Source of the DNA: Pseudoalteromonas rubra
GTDB taxonomy: Bacteria; Pseudomonadota; Gammaproteobacteria; Enterobacterales; Alteromonadaceae
Direction: 5' to 3'
Assembly: GCF_005886805.2 (NCBI RefSeq)
Contig: NZ_CP045430.1
Coordinates: 930,001-994,000 of the forward strand
DNA: 64,000 nucleotides
The position numbers and the translations under genes were made by a program. The notes below the pieces were generated by a model. It was given only the letters and a program-made list of their open reading frames with translations. It was not told the origin of the DNA and ran no database searches. Positions 23,501 to 29,532 of this stretch are shown in pieces (positions within the stretch are counted from its first letter, which is position 1; each line of letters opens with the position of its first letter).

Positions 23501-26500
23501 GACCATTCATCCGACCCGACATAACACTGCCAAACACCACATCCTGCGTGCCACAACAGGCCGCAATCACCTGTGCCCAGGCCAGATGGAACAGGGCTGC
23601 CGGACTCAATCTTTCACGCCGTGCCAGGGTACGGATTGCCTCACTCAGCTCAGCCGGTAATGTGTCATGATGATCAACGATAGTCTCACCATTGCCAGTC
23701 ACTTCACTCAAATCAAAGGGCAAGGTGGGGGTTTCTATGTCGCTCAGCTGCGCCGAAAAGAACCCGGCAACATCCAGATTACGATTGTGCTCCAGGGTAT
23801 GAGCAATAAAGGCACGATAAGGCAAAGGCGCAGGCAGTGCGCTATCAGGCTCATCACATAGTTGCTGTAACTGAGAAACTAAAATGTCCAGTGATACATG
23901 GTCGGTCGTCAAGTGGTGGAAAGTCAGCAATGCATAGTGCTTGCCCTGCTCATCGGCCTCCGTGATCGCCAGCTTGATCAATGGAGCCGCTTCCAGATCT
24001 AATGTATGCGGATGCTCCGCTACGTAGGCTTCAAAAGCCATTTTGACCGGTTGCTCAGTATCGAACACCAAATGTGACACACTTAACTGTGCCTCTCGCA
24101 GTACGACCTGCAACGCCGTTTCGCGCTCGCGCCACATCACTGCCGTACGCAGCACATCGTGAGTCGCAACCATATGTTGCAATGCCCGCTGGAAATTCGC
24201 TAACTGCTTGGCTCCTTGAAACTCAAATGCCGCAGTCGTGACATAAGGGTCTGAATGCGTATTCAGGGTGTGCACAAATAGCACCCCTTCCTGAAGGGGC
24301 GCTAAAGGATAAATGTCAGCAATATTACTATGTTCACCCGGAATTTTTGCCGCAATTTCGTCAATTTCCTGCTGATTCAGCTCGACCAGATTTAGCATCT
24401 CGGGGGTCACCCGCGCACAGTCTGCCGGGATAGCGTTAACAGGCACAGTAAAGGCCTGAGACTGTTTGCCCTGCTTATCAAGCAGTTCAGCCATCTCCCG
24501 AAGCGACGCAGTGGCAAACAAATCATGCACCCGCGCTTGCCAGCCCAGACCCTGAAGCTGACTGGCCAACTGCATCAATAACAGTGAATGTCCCCCAAGT
24601 TGGAAGAAGTTCGCAGTCGCGCTCACCTCGTCCACTTTGAGTAACTCAGACCACAGAGCAGCCAGCGTAACTTCCGTGTCGGTTTGCGGCGCCAGATATT
24701 CTCCCTGCAAAGCGATGGTCGTGCTGGCCAGCAGTGCTTTCTTATCGATTTTCCCGTTTGGGGTCAGTGGCCACTGAGTTAGTAAAGTAAAATGACCTGG
24801 CACCATGTGTGCTGGCAGCTCTTGCTCAAGTTCCCGTTGCAGAGCAAAAACAAATTCAGCCTGTTCTGATCCTGTCACTGGTTGCTCCGGGATAACACAA
24901 GCCAGTAGTTGATTCGTGCCACCCTGACGCTTCGCCAGTACCACACAAGAATGCACCGCCGACAGTTTATTCAGGCCATGCTCAATCTCACCCAGCTCGA
25001 CACGAAAACCTCGCACCTTCACCTGATCATCGGCGCGGCCAACGAACTCCAGCTCACCGTTTGGTAAGTAACGAACCAGATCGCCACTGCGATACAAACG
25101 CTCTCCAGTCTTCTGATTTTGTTGGTAAAATGGGTTAACTACAAACTTATCCTGGCTCAATTCAGGACGATTCAGATAGCCCTGAGCCAGCCCGGCACCG
25201 CCGATGTACAACTCACCAATAGAGCCAATCGGCAGCATTTTTTGATATTCATCCAGAACAAACAAAGACACATTGTCGAGCGCTTTGCCGATACGAATAG
25301 GGTTGCCGGGCGACAACTTGCAAACCGTGGCACAGACTGACGCCTCTGAAGGACCATACGCATTATAGAATCCATAACGGGCAGACCATAAGTCCATCAG
25401 TTCCTGCTCGCAGGCCTCACCAGCCACAATAAGGCACTGAAGCGCATAGTCATCACGGCATTCCATGGTCGCCAGAAATGCCGGCGGTAACGTCACATGA
25501 GTGATCTGCTGTTGGACAAATAAATCAGCCACCTTTGCTGGCTCAAGGCGCGCTTCATCACTGCTGATCACTAAAGTCGCCCCGTTTAGCAGCGCCATCA
25601 CCCAGTCCCAGGTGCCTGCATCAAAACTGATCGAGGCATAATGTAAGACCCGGCTTTGTGCCGTGATAGCGAATCTGTCTTGCTGGTTTTGCGCCAGATT
25701 GACGATCCCCTGATGAGTACACATCACGCCTTTCGGTTTACCCGTCGAGCCCGAGGTATAAATCAGGTAGGCCAGTTCATCGCTGTGTTGCTGTATCTCT
25801 GTACTGAGGTTGCTCTGGCTAAACTGTGCCCATTCGCAAGCCTTTGGTTCAGTAGCTACATTTTCCAGCGAAATCACTTTGTCAGCGGCAAACGCCACCG
25901 ACTCTCGACAGCGGGAATTAGTGAGGATCACGCTCACCGCAGAGTCTTCCATCATATAAGCAAGACGGTCTGCCGGATAATTGGGGTCCAGTGGTACATA
26001 CACCCCGCCCGCTTTCAACGTGGCAAGGATCGCGATCATCATCTCAAGTGACCGGTTAATGCAGACACCCACATAGCTGCCCGGCATCACTCCCTGGTGC
26101 ACCAGGTAATGGGCCAGTTGATTGGCTCGTTCATTCAGCGCCTGATAGCTCAGTGATGTGTCTCCAAACACCAGGGCTGACTGTTCAGGGGCGGCAGCGA
26201 CTTGTTGCTCAAATACCTGCTGGATAGTCAGCCCAGAGGCATAGTCGGTCTGGTTGCCGTTCCAATCAAACAGCTGCTGCTCGATTTCCTGCTCGGTTGC
26301 CAATGTGTAATCACCAATCAGCATGGTTGGATTGGTCACAACATCTGCAATCATGGTAGTCAGACGGCTGACATGGCTATCTATTTCATCGTCATTGAAG
26401 AAATTACGATCAAAATTAAACTCGACATGAACGTTATTAATATTATCATGACTGCGCACATAAATAGACAAAGGATATGAGCCGAATCCGCTGTTCAGTA

Positions 26501-27626
26501 CGGCCTTATGGCTAGTCACTTCGCCAAACTGGGTATCCGAAGGATGCTCTTCTACAGACAGCTGAATATCGAACAGCTGGCCTTCGCCGTCATTCAGCGG
26601 TCTGAGGTCACGAATGATTTCGTGCAGCGGGTACTTCTGATATTTGTAGCTGCGTTTGAGCTCGGCAGCGACCGATTTGAAGGTATCGGCGAAACTATCA
26701 GTACGAGAAAATGCCACACCAACGGGGATCACTGACGCCATCATGCCGATAGTCTGACGTAGCTTGGCTGAGCTACGATTGTGCACCGGCATACCGATAT
26801 GGACCAGATCACGTTTATCGTTCATCTGTGAAAAATAGACGGCGATCAGAGTTGTGAAAAAGTGCGTAGCTGAACAGCCATACCGTGCGGCAACAGCCCC
26901 TATTTGATTGTATTGTTGCTGCGTAAATTCGTATTCGCGGCGCGCGAATGGCTGATCATCAAACTGATTAGTTTTCTTCAGCAACAATGGTTCGGGTAAA
27001 GTAGCAAACTTTTCCTGCCAAAAAGCCTGGTCTTTTTCGAACCGGCTGCTCTGCCGGTAAGCCAGGTCTTTTTCAATAAATTCACTATAGAGTGGACGCT
27101 CAGGAACCTCTCTGAGAAAGCGACCTTGCCCATCCATTGCCAGATACGTTTCGCTGAGGTATTCAATAAATAAACTGCCCGCGATGCCATCCACTATCAA
27201 ATGATGGAACACCATGCACATGGCACTTTCTTGCTCGGAGATTTTTAACCAGTGAATACGCCATAAACAAGGACCATAAATATCAATGGGCGTAGACATT
27301 TGATTTTGACAGTAGTCTGCCGCACGCTGATGCGCATCCGGGTAGCCACTTAAGTCAATACACTTCCAGTCCAGTTCCAGATCATCATTGATAATTTGCG
27401 ACGGCTGTGTATCTTCCAGCACCAGATTGATCCGATAGGCGTCGGTATGTGCCACAACGTGATCCAGTGCATGTTTAAAGCGTACCGGGTCCAAGGCCCC
27501 CGTCAACACAAACCGACCCCCAACGTTATACAGCGGGGACTCACTTTTGAATACTTGTTCCATCCAGACAGGTTGCTGGGATGATGTCAGGGGATAACGT
27601 CTATTACTCATGATTGGTCTATCCAT
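14595..27626 (-). CDS. NRPS D, four modules with starter-type condensation domain (probable initiator)
   Basis: A protein of about 4343 residues. Order: divergent N-terminal C domain (YPLTSSQQPVWMEQVF, SPLYNVGG, HHLIVDG ~145); A1 (YTSGSTG ~626); T1 (~1014); dual E/C (~1111, HHLTTDH); A2 (~1711); T2 (~2105); E/C (~2197, HHLITDH); A3 (~2792); T3 (~3186); E/C (~3281, HHLISDH); A4 (~3884); T4 (~4281). Codes by eye: A1 DAWTIAAVCK (Phe), A2 DAIFLGVTFK (Ile-like), A3 DIESIGTVTK (unassigned; closest I recall is Lys-type DAESIGSVCK), A4 DLYNNALTYK (Ala). The E/C domains predict D-configuration for residues 1-3. Unlike the other NRPSs it has no TubC docking domain, which fits an initiator; its first C domain resembles acyl-starter C domains. 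The ATG at 27626 is chosen because GAGGGG sits 9 nt upstream; GTG at 27632 and ATG at 27611 are alternatives. Confidence 0.95.
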   Translation of the reverse strand: MDRPIMSNRRYPLTSSQQPVWMEQVFKSESPLYNVGGRFVLTGALDPVRFKHALDHVVAHTDAYRINLVLEDTQPSQIINDDLELDWKCIDLSGYPDAHQRAADYCQNQMSTPIDIYGPCLWRIHWLKISEQESAMCMVFHHLIVDGIAGSLFIEYLSETYLAMDGQGRFLREVPERPLYSEFIEKDLAYRQSSRFEKDQAFWQEKFATLPEPLLLKKTNQFDDQPFARREYEFTQQQYNQIGAVAARYGCSATHFFTTLIAVYFSQMNDKRDLVHIGMPVHNRSSAKLRQTIGMMASVIPVGVAFSRTDSFADTFKSVAAELKRSYKYQKYPLHEIIRDLRPLNDGEGQLFDIQLSVEEHPSDTQFGEVTSHKAVLNSGFGSYPLSIYVRSHDNINNVHVEFNFDRNFFNDDEIDSHVSRLTTMIADVVTNPTMLIGDYTLATEQEIEQQLFDWNGNQTDYASGLTIQQVFEQQVAAAPEQSALVFGDTSLSYQALNERANQLAHYLVHQGVMPGSYVGVCINRSLEMMIAILATLKAGGVYVPLDPNYPADRLAYMMEDSAVSVILTNSRCRESVAFAADKVISLENVATEPKACEWAQFSQSNLSTEIQQHSDELAYLIYTSGSTGKPKGVMCTHQGIVNLAQNQQDRFAITAQSRVLHYASISFDAGTWDWVMALLNGATLVISSDEARLEPAKVADLFVQQQITHVTLPPAFLATMECRDDYALQCLIVAGEACEQELMDLWSARYGFYNAYGPSEASVCATVCKLSPGNPIRIGKALDNVSLFVLDEYQKMLPIGSIGELYIGGAGLAQGYLNRPELSQDKFVVNPFYQQNQKTGERLYRSGDLVRYLPNGELEFVGRADDQVKVRGFRVELGEIEHGLNKLSAVHSCVVLAKRQGGTNQLLACVIPEQPVTGSEQAEFVFALQRELEQELPAHMVPGHFTLLTQWPLTPNGKIDKKALLASTTIALQGEYLAPQTDTEVTLAALWSELLKVDEVSATANFFQLGGHSLLLMQLASQLQGLGWQARVHDLFATASLREMAELLDKQGKQSQAFTVPVNAIPADCARVTPEMLNLVELNQQEIDEIAAKIPGEHSNIADIYPLAPLQEGVLFVHTLNTHSDPYVTTAAFEFQGAKQLANFQRALQHMVATHDVLRTAVMWRERETALQVVLREAQLSVSHLVFDTEQPVKMAFEAYVAEHPHTLDLEAAPLIKLAITEADEQGKHYALLTFHHLTTDHVSLDILVSQLQQLCDEPDSALPAPLPYRAFIAHTLEHNRNLDVAGFFSAQLSDIETPTLPFDLSEVTGNGETIVDHHDTLPAELSEAIRTLARRERLSPAALFHLAWAQVIAACCGTQDVVFGSVMSGRMNGLAGIESMMGMMINTLPLRVSLDDAPVLAQLKRVDQSLKALLPYEQVSLAEAQKYSGLASGATLFSAMLNYRHSATQDDMTALQQDNAAWTLLTAKERTNYPFGLSVNDLGQGFSLEYQIDQQVEVQQVAAYLTNALTQLVTALEETPDQPVSYSVLPELAQQHQLVQWQASAPWYRSDMQIQQLFEAQAAATPDAIALQLNEQTLSYGELNAQANQLAHYLREQHKVADGTLVGLCIGRSIQMVVATLAILKAGGAYLPLEPNYPQSRLEFMLSDSGAQVILTEQALSERLAFSDAELLAVDTHSARFEQYGTDNPLYANTQSPESLAYIIYTSGSTGNPKGVMTPHRAVVRLVDNPDFIQLGGETAFLQCANIAFDAATIEIWGPLLNGGRCVLFPDEFLTVSRLDEVIFEQQITDMFLTTGLFDEWSRTGVTQDSLRCVLSGGEAARLNSWEKALSSNPDCRFVHVYGPTENTTFSTWYAVNNDDIARGVLPIGRGICGDRCYILSAQQQLLPVGSVGELYLGGDGLALGYLNLAELSAERFIENPFAGREGQPQRLYRSGDLVRYDEQGEIVYVGRVDDQIKIRGFRVELGEIEHTLNALEQVEQALVVARKDLSNNAMIVAYVEPAVQVPEDQTLSHWLSEALGDSLPAYMVPGAFVAMMQWPLNANGKIDKRALPEPDMAAGQGQYEAPQGDIECLLSEIWSQLLGIETSKVSRTANFFELGGHSLLVMKIHARLKQAGYTAEAAAIFKAQTLAEMALTVSTLEAQHSWQVPANGITADTTAITPEMLPLISLSQSDIDTLSEQVPGGMANIQDIYPLAPLQEGILFAHSLQQEFDPYVISAALTFADEAKFESFVAALEQVVARHDILRSVILWRGREQAVQVVQREVGSLVEWLDFGAEQDVLAAFNEFVEHGNHKIDVEQAPLVRMQVIRDEHSGKVHALFKHHHLITDHVSVELILEELAMCVAGEQASLPPQVPYREFVAKSQHIANTLDSAAFFSARLGDVDTPTLPFGLADTLGDGSNSQELSYALAAEQGERIRQLSRQLQMGPAVLFHAAWAQVLSHCCNLQDVVFGTVLSGRMSGEAGVERMLGMLINTLPVRVQLANVDARALLTQVHDQLQGLIPYEQVALAEAQRHSQVDASSPLFSTTLNFRHSENLDEQQSSLYDIAAVRERSNYPLDLSVNDFGDEFTLDFQADARVPLALVADLMNTAIDNLLHHAMRDSEESPAQWTAYSAEQRQALLSAQQGPAVALPQASVHQLFEQQAAKTMGRVAVSYDDDFLTYHLLNERANQLAHYLRAEHQVGPDTLVGLCVGRSLEMMVAVLAILKAGGAYVPLDPDYPQERLAYMVEDTGLSVVLTQQKVAGILNDFNVTAVLLDNASQFANYPISNPDVALAPDNLAYVMYTSGSTGNPKGVMISHHNLINFAANCEQRYEITEADNVLQFSTMNFDIFVEEWLATLTQGATLVLRDEDVSLSREAFIAFCDSHAISVASLPTAFWHMLALSEAELESLVLRLVIVGGEALDKQSVASLKPGFVLLNTYGPTETTVTASGYAISGGYDDPRAVPIGRANVNTATLVLSEQLTLCPPGVVGELYVSGQCLASGYLHQSELTAERFIDNPYCDPANPALSARLYKTGDLVRIGADGEIEFVGRSDDQVKIRGFRVELGEIETQLMSHERVESAVVLAEAGKQGGKVLRAFIQSEQDSSLIDALQQHLSGNLPDYMVPSAYSFVAQWPLTANGKLDKRALLALPAKTVEQPYQAPQTDAEKMVVDIVASLLSLDVDKVGVHANFFALGGHSLLIMQLVSQLRARQYQADVQALFRAHTLQDMARQVRALGSEESSCVPANLIPADCTQITPEMVTLTELDEQQLTDIAQTIPGGMANIQDIYPLAPLQEGVLFVHTMSEGQDPYVTSTTFEFDSHESLERFKWALNTLIARHDVLRTAILWRNRTTALQVVQREVALPVTELDFSEEADVWAAFNAHVAEQPLWIELENAPLLQLSVCEDAAQGKHYALLCEHHLISDHVSLEILVHELTALLNGNEASLAEPVPYREFVGRTLARTASLDTETFFGEMLGDVSEPTLPYGLTDVLNDGSGIETVHVTLDDVQAQRIRRLTRQYHSSPAALFHLVWAKVLGVCSGQSEVVFGTVLSGRMSDDGLSSQLMGMMINTLPLRVSLSEQDAMSLLAHINDDLRALMPYEQVSLAEAQRCSGVSGQLPLFSAMLNYRHSAVAESQLEQDAGFKVLASEERTNYPFNLSVDDFGDGFGFELQVDKRAPAARIAQYLQVTLTQVLDLLDSQSSTAVQSLCVLDDAERQQQLHSWNDTALDYPRELCIHELFEQQAAAAPEQIALRFGEQTLSYGELNSRANQVAHYLRAEHNIGPDSLVGLCVERSLEMVIGIWGILKAGGAYVPLDPNYPQSRLAYLVEDARLDVVLSQQNVAEGITLGYANVVLLDTPESHNHDIFSAYPAHNLTRAETGVSAQSLAYLIYTSGSTGKPKGVMIEHGNTVAMLQWAKQAYSDAELGKVLASTSLNFDLSIYELFLPLCFGYQSVIVQNAMTLAEQQLDISMINTVPSAMKALLEVGAVPEGVKVINLAGEPLTAQQVNQILEACPGVAVCNLYGPSEDTTYSTAARFTTALDQVPDIGRVIANSQAYVLGSAQELLPTGSVGELYLGGAGVARGYLNRPELTAERFIDNPYYETEGVNNSKRLYRTGDLVRYREDGHFEFIGRIDDQVKIRGFRIELGEIEHRLNTHPDVATSLVMAREHSDGGHYLVAYLQPCLTCETREEVDNVTRQQARLSDVKSALEGDLPAHMIPGQFVLIDEWPLTPNGKIDKKALPAPQGMLAGQEYIAPQSETEHALVAIWAELLDLNKEQISTSANFFELGGHSLYLIKLAGAIKTQFEIELTLREIYDAAELAVLSKVIESKQAQKYLEDKKANESVMMSGTL
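15088..15109. repeat. Perfect 22-bp palindrome inside NRPS D A4 coding PCLTCET
   Basis: Half-site CTTGTCTCACA followed by its exact reverse complement. It is in frame and encodes Cys-Leu-Thr-Cys-Glu-Thr right after the conserved LVAYLQP of the Ala-type A domain. Related copies occur at the same protein position at 40751-40770 and 47627-47648. Confidence 0.85.
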
Positions 27627-27635
27627 ACTCACTGG

Positions 27636-27641
27636 CCCCTC
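27636..27641 (-). promoter_or_regulatory. Shine-Dalgarno GAGGGG of NRPS D
   Basis: On the minus strand GAGGGG precedes ATG 27626 by 9 nt but GTG 27632 by only 3 nt, favouring the ATG. A separate ribosome binding site fits D being translated independently of the upstream transporter, unlike the stop/start-overlapped genes E, F and G. Confidence 0.6.
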
Positions 27642-27713
27642 TGTGCGGGAACCTTGATAATACTCTGGCCCTAAGACAATGCCTTTGAGCCTCGCCCGAA
27701 GGCAACGAAACGT

Positions 27714-27732
27714 GGCGGGCCAAAAGCCCGCC
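27714..27732 (-). terminator. Stem-loop just after the ABC transporter gene (possible partial terminator)
   Basis: Perfect 7-bp stem GGCGGGC / GCCCGCC with a 5-nt loop, 10 nt beyond the transporter stop codon. No T-run follows on the minus strand, so a strong intrinsic terminator is unlikely. It could act as an RNA-stabilising 3' structure or attenuator between the transporter and NRPS D. Confidence 0.45.
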
Positions 27733-27742
27733 TGTCAAACGA

Positions 27743-29419
27743 TTAAGCCAGAGCTGCTGGCTGGCGCTCGGTCACTGGCGCTGTCGCTGAGAATGACGTC
27801 GATACGTCTTCCATCTGACCGGCTTCAAATTTGAGGATCCGATCTGACAGTGAGAAGTAATGCTCGTCATGGCTAATCACAAACACGGTTTTACCCAACG
27901 ATTTCAGCTCGGGTAACAGTTCACGATAAAAGAAGTTTCTGAAGTAAGGGTCTTGATCAGCGGCCCATTCATCAAAGATATACAGTGGCGTATCTTCCAT
28001 ATAAGACAACAACAGACCCAGGCGCTTTTTCTGACCCTGAGACAGTTCTGTGGTGGATAAAACCCCCTTTTCTACCGTGACTTTCTGATCCAGTTTAAGC
28101 TTGCTCAGGTACTGACGAATCTTGTCATCATCTGCCAACATACCGTTGGCATCGATCACTTGTTCAAACAGGTAAAAGTCAGAAAAAATGGTGCTAAAGT
28201 GACAGCGATACCAATCCATTGCATGTGCAGCATCGCGACCATCGAGGCGGATACTGCCCTGAGTTGGCGTATATAAGCCACACAACACTTTGGCGAAGGT
28301 TGATTTACCGCAGCCATTACCGCCGATCAAAAAGACAATTTCACCCCGCTGGATCTGTGTACTAATTGGCCCAATGGAAAAATGATAGTCGTCGCTGTCA
28401 TCCCGACGGTATTCATACTCAATGGCTTCAATGTCAAGGGTTTGCCAGTTATGTTCCGGATGCAATGTGTTATCCAGCTGGTCGGTCAGGATCTCCTCGG
28501 ACAGTTGCAGCTTTTCAATTTTCTGGCTAGACACTATGCCTTCGGCAACCACAGAGTAAGTGTTAATCAATACTGTCAACGGCCCTATTACATACACCAG
28601 GGTCAAAACAAAGCTCACTACCACGGCCGTGGCGATACCACTTAAGAATAACTGTGACATAAAGACCACAGAACCCAGCGCCAGGAATAAGATTAAATTG
28701 GTCCAGTTGCTCAGAATGATGAAAACAATATGCGCTGATATCGTCGACTTTTTAATCTCCTGAATGTTTGGCGTCACCACATCCTTGTAAAAAAAGCGCT
28801 TACGATTGAAGTTGATGTTCAGCTCTTTACCACCGTCGATCAGCGCGCGAAAGTTCTTAAATAAGCTGTCATCCAGCTCACGCACCGCCTGGAAACGTTG
28901 TATGCCTAACCCCATCAACAACTGGGCAACCACCATAGCCAGCAACAAAACGCCACCGACAAATAAAAACAACTGCCACGACTGATAGGCCATGTAAGCA
29001 AAGCACAGCAGTACCGTTGCCAGGTTATAAGCGACATGTGGCACAGCACTCAGTGTGGCAGTGAGTGACTCAATATCTTTGGTCAAAGTCGCGAAAATAC
29101 GGTGACCGCCAACGCGTTCAATCTGCTCATAACTGGTCGATAAGACCCGCTGTACCAAATTCTCCCGAATACTCACCATGATTTGAACAGACAACTTCGT
29201 CAGTATGTACTGAGAAATCACACTGAAGGTTAAAAATCCCGCCAACGCAGCGAAAAAGATGGTCAGCCCCCGGATCACATCCGAGTCGGGATTAGACACA
29301 TTTTCTATCTCAGCATTGACCAGTGAGATGATGCCAATGCCAGATAGTGCACTGACCACGCTCAACAAAGTGGCAAGGATGAGGAGTTTCTTATGAGATA
29401 AAACTAGCCGATATAACAT
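27743..29419 (-). CDS. Cyclic-peptide-type ABC exporter (fused permease-ATPase)
   Basis: A 558-residue half-size ABC exporter. The first ~300 residues hold about six hydrophobic segments, starting with LLILATLLSVVSALSGIGII. The C-terminal ATPase has Walker A GGNGCGKST (~368), signature LSQGQKKRLGLL (~461) and the Walker B region YIFDEWAADQDP (~483). DEWAADQDP is typical of the cyclic peptide/PvdE/SyrD exporter family. Such proteins move non-ribosomal peptides across the inner membrane, and the position between the thioesterase-bearing NRPS C and the initiator-like NRPS D makes export of this cluster's product the likely role. AAGG lies 7 nt before the ATG. It is separated from C by 113 nt and from D by 116 nt; both gaps contain stem-loops. 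Substrate identity is inferred from context only. Confidence 0.93.
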   Translation of the reverse strand: MLYRLVLSHKKLLILATLLSVVSALSGIGIISLVNAEIENVSNPDSDVIRGLTIFFAALAGFLTFSVISQYILTKLSVQIMVSIRENLVQRVLSTSYEQIERVGGHRIFATLTKDIESLTATLSAVPHVAYNLATVLLCFAYMAYQSWQLFLFVGGVLLLAMVVAQLLMGLGIQRFQAVRELDDSLFKNFRALIDGGKELNINFNRKRFFYKDVVTPNIQEIKKSTISAHIVFIILSNWTNLILFLALGSVVFMSQLFLSGIATAVVVSFVLTLVYVIGPLTVLINTYSVVAEGIVSSQKIEKLQLSEEILTDQLDNTLHPEHNWQTLDIEAIEYEYRRDDSDDYHFSIGPISTQIQRGEIVFLIGGNGCGKSTFAKVLCGLYTPTQGSIRLDGRDAAHAMDWYRCHFSTIFSDFYLFEQVIDANGMLADDDKIRQYLSKLKLDQKVTVEKGVLSTTELSQGQKKRLGLLLSYMEDTPLYIFDEWAADQDPYFRNFFYRELLPELKSLGKTVFVISHDEHYFSLSDRILKFEAGQMEDVSTSFSATAPVTERQPAALA

Positions 29420-29464
29420 AAAACAGCCTTGTAATGGTTACTTAAAACTAAAATGGGTATTACT

Positions 29465-29492
29465 CAGGCTGAGGCGCTGTTGCCTCAGCCTG
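29465..29492 (-). other. Stem-loop between NRPS C and the ABC transporter
   Basis: Perfect 11-bp inverted repeat CAGGCTGAGGC / GCCTCAGCCTG with a 6-nt loop, in the 113-nt gap after the NRPS C stop and about 45 nt before the transporter start. No T-run follows on the minus strand. It could be a mRNA processing or stabilising hairpin that sets the level of the transporter relative to the synthetases. Confidence 0.55.
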
Positions 29493-29532
29493 CCTGTTTG
29501 GGTCAAAGAGCCCGGTTTTTCGTGCTGTTAAC

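Noticed and set aside
27609..27632. GTG 27632 or ATG 27611 as start of NRPS D
   Set aside because: GAGGGG is spaced 9 nt from ATG 27626, too close (3 nt) to the GTG; ATG 27611 has no nearby Shine-Dalgarno as good.
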